8,347 nt of DNA, taken from the NCBI GenBank assembly GCA_937902695.1, contig CALFNI010000607.1, positions 1-8,347 of the forward strand. The letters run 5' to 3'. This document shows, piece after piece, positions 1 through 5,439 of the stretch. This DNA is from an uncultured Rhodanobacteraceae bacterium. Its GTDB lineage: Bacteria; Pseudomonadota; Gammaproteobacteria; Xanthomonadales; Rhodanobacteraceae. The position numbers and the translations under genes are program-made. The notes below the pieces were generated by a model. That model saw only the letters and a list, made by a program, of their open reading frames with translations. It searched no databases and was not told where the DNA came from. Numbering within the stretch: position 1 is the stretch's first letter; each line of letters opens with the position of its first letter.

Positions 1-57
1 GGGCTCGATGCGTTCGAGCGCGCGCGGCCCGAGAATCAGCCCGACGCCGAAGGCTGA
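1..57 (+). CDS. Possible 3' end of a rightward gene (partial, unidentified)
   Basis: Frame 1 is open from the window edge to a TGA at 55-57 and encodes 18 residues (GLDAFERARPENQPDAEG). Fifteen of the 18 sense codons end in G or C, as expected for this genome. The stop is followed four bases later by an inverted pair of hairpins, and the next gene converges from the other side, which suits the end of a gene. The peptide is too short to identify a family. The minus strand is also open here, but I see no in-frame start codon between this stretch and the repeat. I therefore prefer the plus strand, with low certainty. Confidence 0.35.
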   Translation, partial: GLDAFERARPENQPDAEG

Positions 58-60
58 CGC

Positions 61-167
61 TTTCCCCTCTCCCGCTTGCGGGAGAGGGTAGGGTGAGGGC
101 GAGCGCACGCAGCGCTTCACACGCGTGCCCTCACCCCAGCCCTCTCCCGCACGCGGGAGAGGGGAAA
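61..167. repeat. Inverted pair of GC-rich REP-like hairpins between convergent genes
   Basis: Positions 61-100 and 127-167 are near-perfect inverted copies of each other (about 40 bases, roughly three differences), separated by a 26-base spacer. Each arm contains its own 11-bp perfect stem built on CCCTCTCCCGC: 65-75 with 78-88, loop TT, and 140-150 with 153-163, loop AC. The outer part of each arm carries a conserved GGGTGAGGGC tail. The pair could form two small hairpins or one large cruciform. It lies beyond the stop of the CBS gene (179) and just after the possible rightward gene end (57), so it may act as a bidirectional transcription end or mRNA stabiliser. Similar CCCTCTCCC palindromes are, from memory, widespread dispersed repeats in high-GC proteobacteria; no formal family is assigned. 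Confidence 0.85.
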
Positions 168-178
168 AGAGACGAGCT

Positions 179-607
179 TCAGCCCGCGATGTAGCGTTGC
201 AGATGCTCGATCTGCTGCGACTGCTCGTTGATCACCGACTTCACGAGATCGCCGATCGACAGCACGCCGACGACCTTGCCGCCTTCGACGACCGGCAGAT
301 GCCTGACACGCCGCTCGGTGCAGATGCGCATGCAGGTGTCGGTGCTGTCGCCGGGCTGCACGGTCACCACCGGCGAGCTCATGATCTCGCGCACGGGCGT
401 GTCCGCGGAGGCGCGGTTCTGGAGGATGATCTTTCGCGCGTAGTCGCGCTCGGAGACGATGCCGACGAGCTCGTCGCCGCGCATCACGAGCAGCGCGCCG
501 ATGTAGTGGTCCGCCATGAGGCGCACCGCGGCGAGCACGGGTTCGTCGGGTCCGATCGCGAAAATGCGATGGCCTTTATCGGCGAGGAGTTGCCTGACCT
601 CGAGCAT
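179..607 (-). CDS. Two-CBS-domain protein, small stand-alone type
   Basis: This is a 142-residue protein made almost wholly of two CBS domains (about residues 8-64 and 70-128), a Bateman module that usually binds adenine nucleotides and senses energy or redox state. Each repeat shows the ligand-binding G-h-x-S-x-x-D pattern: GIVSERDY in the first and GVLSIGDL in the second. The short tail QSQQIEHLQRYIAG is helical. Length fits the common stand-alone CBS family. The frame is open to an ATG at 634, but the start at 607 is preferred because GGAGGT lies four bases before it and the family normally begins with a sequence like MLEVRQLLADKG. No signal peptide or membrane segment is seen, so it is cytosolic. 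It follows the propeller gene by 125 bases. The binding partner and ligand are unknown. Confidence 0.95.
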   Translation of the reverse strand: MLEVRQLLADKGHRIFAIGPDEPVLAAVRLMADHYIGALLVMRGDELVGIVSERDYARKIILQNRASADTPVREIMSSPVVTVQPGDSTDTCMRICTERRVRHLPVVEGGKVVGVLSIGDLVKSVINEQSQQIEHLQRYIAG

Positions 608-611
608 GCGC

Positions 612-617
612 ACCTCC
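612..617 (-). promoter_or_regulatory. Ribosome binding site fixing the CBS protein start
   Basis: The minus strand reads GGAGGT-GCGC-ATG. A near-ideal Shine-Dalgarno four bases before the ATG at 607 favours this start over the upstream in-frame ATG at 634, which has no comparable site. Confidence 0.8.
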
Positions 618-694
618 GTTGCGGGGCGCGGCATGAGCCGCTCGTGGCCATATTAGCGCGCGAACGCCGACGGAGCACGCAGCGCGCGGCAGCC

Positions 695-722
695 GTGCCG
701 GCATCGCGGAGGATGCCGGCAC
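695..722 (-). terminator. Hairpin downstream of the propeller gene, no U-tract
   Basis: An 11-bp perfect stem (695-705 with 712-722, GTGCCGGCATC) closes a six-base loop, beginning ten bases after the stop of the 1004-residue protein. No run of T follows on the minus strand, so it is not a canonical Rho-independent terminator. It may protect the mRNA 3' end or be a dispersed palindrome. Its stem shares the GCCGGCATCC word with a hairpin at 4907-4932. Confidence 0.5.
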
Positions 723-732
723 GTGATTCAGC

Positions 733-3700
733 CTACGGGCAGTCGAAGCCCGACCCGAAGAGTGCAGCCAATATCGATACGTCCACCGTGGCCGAGTCGT
801 TGGCGGGATTCGAATCGGGCGTATCGGATGTGGCTGTCGCGCCAACGGCGAAGTCCGTGGCGTCGCTCGGGACGCAGTAGGAGACATCGACGGTCACGCT
901 GTCGCCTGCCGCGATCGAGGGGAACGTGCAGGGGAAATCGGTCGTGCAATCGCCAGAGTTGCCCTTTGATGTGAACCCGGGCGGGAGCGCACTGTCGAGC
1001 ACCACGTTGGACGCGCTGTCCGGCCCGCCATTGGTCACGGTGACCGAATAGCCGGCGCGGTAATTCGGCTCGACCGACGGTTGCGCGACGATGGAAACGC
1101 CAAGATCGGCGTTGCCCCCGGCCGGCTGCGGCAGCGGCCACGCCCATGCGCCGCGCGAGCGCGTGAACGCCGCGAGCGTCGTGAAGCCGCGGTCGATCGA
1201 AAGGCTCCAGATCATCACGTGCGGCAGGCCTTCGAAACGCTGCCAGGTCGGCGGATCGGCGTTGATGTTGTCCGTGTAGTAGAGGCCCCAGTCGGTGCCG
1301 ACGAACATCTGGCCCGGCATGTTCGGGTTCGCGATGATCGCGTTGGCCGGGATGTCCGGAAGGTTGCCGCTCTTGTCGACCCAGGTGAAGCTCGCGCATT
1401 GGGCCGTGCAGGTCACCTGCAGCACGTGGCCGGGCGTCGCCGGCGTGTTCTCGTCGAAGCCGCCGACGGCCGCGTAGCCGATCAGCGGGTTCGTCGCATC
1501 GGTTGCGACGTCCTGCATCGGCCGGTTCGGCAGCACGGTGTTGTTGTCGGTCACGTTGACCGCGGTCGCCGCGCCCGAGGCGCCGAGCCCGAAGACGTAC
1601 TGCACGTTGCCGTCGTTGGTGGCGACCATCGCGATGGTCGGATCGTTGACCGAGTAGTGGATCTGGTTGATGTACGAGCGGTTGTCGCCGCCGAGGACGA
1701 GGTTGTTCTTGGTCAGGTCGCCCGTCTTCGCGCTCCACGTGCTCGCCGGGCGTCCGCCCTGCGTCGATTCCCAGACGCGCTGCGTGCCGAGGATGATGTG
1801 CTTGCAGCCGGCCGCCGACGTGCACGCGCCGTCGGGTCCGTCGAGCACGCCGTTGCGGAAGAGGTCGAACGGCGTCAGGAAGCTCGCCCGATCGCTGCCG
1901 ACATTCGGCGAGATGTTCTGCTGGTTGCCGAACGGGCCCGTGGTCGAGACGTAGATGGACGCATAGTAGATCGACGTGTACCACCACTGGCCGAGGACGG
2001 GCTCGATGCGCGAGACGATGCCGTCGCCGCCGTTCGTCGCCTGCCACTCGCTCGCACCCGGCGAGCCGGCGAACTGCACCGACGCGCTGCCGTTGTCCTG
2101 GAAGCCGCCGGTCGCGCCGGGGTTCGACGCATTGGCGAAGTTGGCCGTGATGTCGCCGTGGTAGATCTCGATCGTCGACAGGCTGTCGTTCATCGCGACC
2201 CAGGTCGGGCTCGACATCGCCGTCGAGTTGAAATACACGCCGCCGTCGTTGCCGTTGATGATCTTGTTCGGATCGCCGCCGACGAACGCGCGCGCGTGGT
2301 TGTCCGGATGCACCGGGCCGCCGCAGTAAGCGTTGGTGAGGTTCGTGAACGCGGCGCCGCCGTTCGTCGAGCGGTACAGGTCGACCGTGCTCGCGAAGAT
2401 CGTGTTCGGATCGGTCGGCGAGACGGTGATGCCGGAGTCGTACCACATCTGCGAGCCGGCGCCGCCGCAGCCCGAGAAGCTCGACGGCGTGCCGGTCTGC
2501 GTCCAGGTCGTACCGCCGTCGGTGGACTTGTAGACGCCCTGCACGGTCTTCGTGCTGCCGTTCGCGTCGGACGCCAGCGCGTAGATCGTCTGGCTGTCGG
2601 TCGGCGCGGCGGCGAGCTCGATGCGGCCGATCGTCGTCTGCGGATTGCCGGCGCCGGTCACGGCCGGCCAGTGGTCGTTGAGGAGCGTCCAGTCGGCGAC
2701 GGCCGGGCACGCGCCCGAGGGCATCGTCGCGCGATAGACGCCGTTCGCGCCGTTGTTCGAGAGATCGGGCTGGACGGGCGTGCCGTAGCCGCGCGTGCCG
2801 ACGGCCGCGTAGACCGTCGTCGTGCCGCCGTTGTTGACCGCGAGCACGCCGGTGATGTCCTGGCGCTGGTTGCCGGGCGAGGTCGTGAACGGGTTCGTGT
2901 AGCAGGGACCGGTCCAGTTCGTGCCGGCGTCGAACGAGAAGTAGACGCCGGTCTTGGTGCCGACGACGACGTTGTCCGAGTCGTTCGGATCGACGACGAC
3001 CTTGCTGATCGCCTGGTACTGCGGGAAGCCGTTCGCCGACGGGCCGTAGAACGGATTGAACACGTCCTCGCCGAGCACGACCCAGGTTTCGCCCTTGTCC
3101 GTGCTCTTGAGGACGCCCGCGGAGCCGAACGAGAACGAGCCGTAGCGAAGATCGCCCGTGCCCGCGTAGAGCACGTTGTGGTTGCCGGGATCGACCGTGA
3201 GATCGCCGATCGCCATGCTGGCGATCTCGGGGAAGTCGGTCTTGATCTGCCAGGTCGTGCCGGCGCTGCAGCAGTTCGTCGTCTTCCAGACGCCGCCGCC
3301 GTCGGAGCCAAGGTATGCGATCGTCGGATCGTCGGGATCGCCGAGCACGACGTTCGTGCGGCCTGCATTGTTGCCTGCGCCGAAGCCTTCGCCGGCGAGC
3401 GGCTGCGGGCCGAGCAGCGTGAATGCGTTGGGGTCGAGCGAGAGCGGCGAGCCTGCGGGCTTGCGGTAATCCTTCATGCCGGCGGGCACGCCCGAAGCGA
3501 TGCGCGCGTCCTGCTCCTTCGAGTGGAGGAGCCAGCGCGGCTCGAAGCGCAGGTTGTGCGGATCGCCGCCGTAGCCGACGCGGATCGCCCAGTAGTCGCC
3601 GTCGACCGGCGGCCTTCCCTGTTCCTGTGCCTCGTTCTCGCCGCGAAGGAACATCGGCTTGTTCGCTTCGTTGTAGCTCCAGAGTCCCATGGCCGCGGCC

Positions 3701-3747
3701 ATCACAGACAAGCCGGCCGCTGCCAGCCACGCGATACGCTTGCTCAT
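733..3747 (-). CDS. Exported BNR/Asp-box beta-propeller protein with C-terminal DUF11 domain
   Basis: This 1004-residue protein starts with basic residues and a hydrophobic stretch (about 1-21), an export signal or N-terminal anchor. Residues about 110-870 contain repeats of the sialidase/sortilin-like WD40/YVTN/BNR type. Asp-box-like motifs S-x-D-x-G-x-x-W are at 148-154, 215-222 (STDKGETW), 271-278 (SFDAGTNW), 408-415 (STDGGTTW) and 460-467 (degenerate). Each lies near a '(v)DPndpn.(i/v)yvG' strand. Residues about 879-991 form a DUF11-type Ig-like domain (VTNGGPDSASNV...LPPGF). The protein ends in LFGSGFDCP. Fourteen cysteines, some in close pairs, suggest disulfides in the periplasm or outside. 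The ATG at 3747 has GAGGGAGA just upstream. No glycosidase catalytic residues can be assigned, so binding, adhesion or hydrolase-like roles are all open. The gene lies 34 nt behind the glycosyltransferase gene. Confidence 0.92.
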   Translation of the reverse strand: MSKRIAWLAAAGLSVMAAAMGLWSYNEANKPMFLRGENEAQEQGRPPVDGDYWAIRVGYGGDPHNLRFEPRWLLHSKEQDARIASGVPAGMKDYRKPAGSPLSLDPNAFTLLGPQPLAGEGFGAGNNAGRTNVVLGDPDDPTIAYLGSDGGGVWKTTNCCSAGTTWQIKTDFPEIASMAIGDLTVDPGNHNVLYAGTGDLRYGSFSFGSAGVLKSTDKGETWVVLGEDVFNPFYGPSANGFPQYQAISKVVVDPNDSDNVVVGTKTGVYFSFDAGTNWTGPCYTNPFTTSPGNQRQDITGVLAVNNGGTTTVYAAVGTRGYGTPVQPDLSNNGANGVYRATMPSGACPAVADWTLLNDHWPAVTGAGNPQTTIGRIELAAAPTDSQTIYALASDANGSTKTVQGVYKSTDGGTTWTQTGTPSSFSGCGGAGSQMWYDSGITVSPTDPNTIFASTVDLYRSTNGGAAFTNLTNAYCGGPVHPDNHARAFVGGDPNKIINGNDGGVYFNSTAMSSPTWVAMNDSLSTIEIYHGDITANFANASNPGATGGFQDNGSASVQFAGSPGASEWQATNGGDGIVSRIEPVLGQWWYTSIYYASIYVSTTGPFGNQQNISPNVGSDRASFLTPFDLFRNGVLDGPDGACTSAAGCKHIILGTQRVWESTQGGRPASTWSAKTGDLTKNNLVLGGDNRSYINQIHYSVNDPTIAMVATNDGNVQYVFGLGASGAATAVNVTDNNTVLPNRPMQDVATDATNPLIGYAAVGGFDENTPATPGHVLQVTCTAQCASFTWVDKSGNLPDIPANAIIANPNMPGQMFVGTDWGLYYTDNINADPPTWQRFEGLPHVMIWSLSIDRGFTTLAAFTRSRGAWAWPLPQPAGGNADLGVSIVAQPSVEPNYRAGYSVTVTNGGPDSASNVVLDSALPPGFTSKGNSGDCTTDFPCTFPSIAAGDSVTVDVSYCVPSDATDFAVGATATSDTPDSNPANDSATVDVSILAALFGSGFDCP

Positions 3748-3781
3748 TGATCTCCCTCGGAAGGTGGGTTGCCGCGCGGCG

Positions 3782-4720
3782 TCAGCCTCCGCCGTGCGGC
3801 GGATGATACTCGTCTACGAGATAGAGCGGGCGCTGCTTGGATTCGACGTAAAGACGGCCGAGATATTCGCCGATGACGCCGAGCGCGACGAGCTGGACGC
3901 CGCCGAGCAGCAGCACGACGACCATCAGCGACGGATAGCCGCGGACCGGATCGCCGAAGACGAGCGCCTTGCCGAGCACCCAGAGCCCGAACACGAACGC
4001 GAGCGCGGCCGTCGCGAGGCCTATGTACGTCGCGAGCTTCAGCGGCGCCCCCGAGAACGACGTGATGCCGTCGATGGCGAAGTTCCAGAGCCGCCAGTAG
4101 TTCCATTTCGTCTCGCCGGCGTGGCGCGGATCGCGGTGATAGACGACCGGGAGCTGCCGGTAGCCGACCCAGGTGAAAAGACCTTTCATGAAGCGCTGGC
4201 GCTCGCGCACCTGCTTCAGCGCATCGAGGGCGCGGCGCGACAGCAGGCGGAAATCGCCGGTGTCGCGCGGGATCGGCGTCTGCGAGAGCTTCTCCATGAC
4301 GCGGTAGAACGCCGACGCGGTCGCCTTCTTGAAACGCGTCTCGCCGGCGCGCGACGCGCGCGTGCCGTAGACGACGTCGTAGCCTTCGCGCCAGTGCTGC
4401 ACGAAGGCCGGGATCAGCTCGGGCGGATCCTGCAGATCGGCGTCGATGACGATCGCGGCGTCGGCGGTTACGTGATCGAGGCCCGCGGTGAGCGCGAGCT
4501 CCTTGCCGAAGTTGCGTGCGAGCTTGAGCGTCGAGACGCGCGGATCCTGCTCGCGCAACGCGCACATGACCGCGTAGGTGTCGTCGCGGCTGCCGTCGTC
4601 GACGTAGAGGACGTCGGATGCGAGATCGAGGCCGTCGAGCACCTTCGCGAGGCGCGCGTGGAAATCGCGGAGGCCTTCGCTTTCGTTGTAGGCGGGGACT
4701 ACGACGGTGAGCGTTTGCAT
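3782..4720 (-). CDS. Family 2 glycosyltransferase, polyprenyl-phosphate (GtrB/ArnC/DPM1-like)
   Basis: This 312-residue enzyme has an N-terminal GT-A fold: VVVPAYNE at 6-13, VDDGS at 40-44, and the metal and nucleotide-sugar motif DADLQDP at 93-99. The family landmarks GDFRLLSRRAL (155-165) and QRFMKG (175-180) follow. Two C-terminal membrane helices (about 228-250 and 264-285) precede GEYLGRLYVE, the typical cytosolic end of GtrB-like proteins. Such enzymes move a sugar from a nucleotide donor to undecaprenyl (or dolichyl) phosphate at the inner membrane, supplying O-antigen side-chain modification, lipid A aminoarabinose or protein glycosylation. The donor sugar cannot be read from the sequence. 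No GtrA-like flippase or sugar-transfer partner lies in the window. The ATG at 4720 has only a weak GAAGA upstream. It probably leads a two-gene operon with the propeller gene. Confidence 0.95.
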   Translation of the reverse strand: MQTLTVVVPAYNESEGLRDFHARLAKVLDGLDLASDVLYVDDGSRDDTYAVMCALREQDPRVSTLKLARNFGKELALTAGLDHVTADAAIVIDADLQDPPELIPAFVQHWREGYDVVYGTRASRAGETRFKKATASAFYRVMEKLSQTPIPRDTGDFRLLSRRALDALKQVRERQRFMKGLFTWVGYRQLPVVYHRDPRHAGETKWNYWRLWNFAIDGITSFSGAPLKLATYIGLATAALAFVFGLWVLGKALVFGDPVRGYPSLMVVVLLLGGVQLVALGVIGEYLGRLYVESKQRPLYLVDEYHPPHGGG

Positions 4721-4799
4721 GTCTTCGCTTGGGTTGCGCTGTCGGGCGGGGATGCTAGCGCATTGGGCGTGTTTGGTTCGGGAGGTGTTTTCGCGAAGA
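4721..4799. other. Short leader region upstream of the glycosyltransferase
   Basis: These 79 bases are all that lies between the glycosyltransferase start and the palindromic element. On the minus strand a TAGCAT at 4757-4752 resembles a -10 box, but no convincing -35 lies at the right distance. No promoter is therefore called. Either a promoter without a clear consensus is here, or transcription begins inside the element. Confidence 0.4.
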
Positions 4800-4898
4800 C
4801 CGACTCACGTCCGTGTGTGGTTCGTCGACCATCCATGGTCGCCGGCTACTTTCTTTTGCTTGCCCAAAAGAACGTAGCCAAAGAAAAGGGCACCCTCG
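4800..4898 (+). repeat. Left terminal inverted repeat of the palindromic element
   Basis: It begins CCGACTCACGTCCGTGTG and ends ACCCTCG. It includes two hairpins: a 7-bp stem with loop CC (4826-4841) and a stem around TTCTTTTG/CAAAAGAA (4844-4879, one mismatch). It pairs with 5311-5408. Looser similarity to the other end may run about ten bases further outward. Confidence 0.85.
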
Positions 4899-5100
4899 CG
4901 GCCGCGGTTTGCCGGCATCCATGCCGGCAAACTACGCGAGCAGGCTCCGGGCTCCGCTCACGGCACATCCGTGTGCCGAGATCGGACGCACGCGCATCCT
5001 GCGCGTGCCCCTTCGGGCTGTTTCCTCCACCTGCTCGCCGCGGCCGAGAGGGGCCCGGGAAGAGCAGAGCGCGGCAGTCCCTGCCGCAGAAGCGGACTGT

Positions 5101-5128
5101 CGTATATATGCGATGTCGCATATATGCG
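5101..5128. repeat. AT-rich central palindrome of the element
   Basis: Arms 5101-5113 and 5116-5128 (based on CGCATATATGCGA) form a 13-bp stem with one mismatch and loop TG, close to the middle of the 609-bp element. A second shell, 5086-5096 with 5134-5144 (GCAgAAGCGGA type, 10 of 11), extends the symmetry. TATATA in such GC-rich surroundings would be an easy melting point. Confidence 0.75.
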
Positions 5129-5310
5129 GTGCTTCCGCTTTTGCTTTCGGGTTCCCTCTGAGCCGCGGCGAAGGGTGGACGGAAAAGCCGCGTGCACCGC
5201 ACGCGGGCGGCGCGAGGGATCGCGCCGATTTCGACAACAGGCCATGGATGGCCTGTGGGCGAAACCCGTCCGCCCGTAGCGAACCGCTCGCTCGGCGAGC
5301 GGCGCGGATC

Positions 5311-5408
5311 CGAGGGCGTGTTCTCTTTGGTTACTTTCTCTTGCACGAGCAAGAGAAAGTGACCGGCGACCATGGATGGTCGACGAAACGCACACGGACG
5401 TGAGTCGG
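5311..5408 (-). repeat. Right terminal inverted repeat of the palindromic element
   Basis: Reverse complement of the left arm at about 85 % identity. It contains a 16-bp stem with one mismatch and a four-base loop (5329-5344 with 5349-5364) and the 7-bp hairpin 5367-5382. It ends 31 bases from the mtgA stop on the downstream side of mtgA, so its hairpins could also end or stabilise the mtgA transcript. Confidence 0.85.
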
Positions 5409-5439
5409 TTATCGAAACGCCGCACAAACAGAAACAAGA

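Larger units (their letters stand above)
4800..5408. repeat. 609-bp palindromic hairpin-array element with ~98-bp terminal inverted repeats
   Basis: The ends, 4800-4898 and 5311-5408, are inverted copies at roughly 85 % identity by eye, including an 18-base and a 25-base perfect block. The inner halves also match in inverted orientation, for example TCCACC..CGCCGCGGC..AGAGGG at about 5025-5051 against the complement of about 5154-5179. The element is thus two diverged inverted copies of one ~300-bp unit. Hairpins can be drawn at 4826-4841, 4844-4879, 4907-4932, 4961-4978, 4988-5008, 5071-5087, 5101-5128, 5189-5205, 5209-5226, 5237-5256, 5284-5302, 5329-5364 and 5367-5382. It fills the gap between mtgA (31 nt away) and the glycosyltransferase. 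No transposase, clear target-site duplication or believable protein was found. It resembles a non-autonomous MITE-like or REP/BIME-like dispersed repeat. The family name is unknown to me. Confidence 0.88.

Noticed and set aside
608..634. Longer start (ATG at 634) for the CBS protein
   Set aside because: The extra nine residues are not family-like and lack a ribosome site, while the ATG at 607 has GGAGGT at the correct distance.
125..880. A 251-codon plus-strand frame covering the CBS gene and the start of the repeat region
   Set aside because: It begins inside the GC-rich palindrome and is antisense to the clear CBS protein; the translation is His/Arg/Ala-biased.
728..3730. A 1000-codon open frame on the minus strand overlapping the propeller gene
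   Set aside because: Its translation is Arg/Ala-rich low-complexity sequence with no domains, while the frame ending at 733 gives clear Asp-box and DUF11 motifs. High GC removes stops from the shadow frame.
1081..3750. An 889-codon open frame on the plus strand antisense to the propeller gene
   Set aside because: Composition is Arg/Val/Ala-biased with no recognisable domain. It mirrors the codon third-position bias of the real gene on the other strand.
4752..4780. A -10-like TAGCAT upstream of the glycosyltransferase
   Set aside because: The -35 position reads CGAACC and does not fit; one loose hexamer is not enough to call a promoter.
3689..5161. A 490-codon plus-strand open frame across the glycosyltransferase and into the repeat
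   Set aside because: It is antisense to a clear GT2 gene and then runs into the palindromic element; no protein family features are seen.
4800..5408. CRISPR array or integron-type attC interpretation of the hairpin series
   Set aside because: The hairpins are unequal in sequence and spacing, with no repeat-spacer regularity. No integrase or cas gene and no attC core sites are visible.
4813..5437. Several 100-190-codon open frames on both strands inside the palindromic element
   Set aside because: The two strands give near-duplicate peptides containing words such as RRPSMVAG and FLLL, exactly what an inverted repeat would produce. No domain or good ribosome site is seen. Similar ORFs are probably annotated as hypothetical proteins elsewhere, but I see no support for coding.
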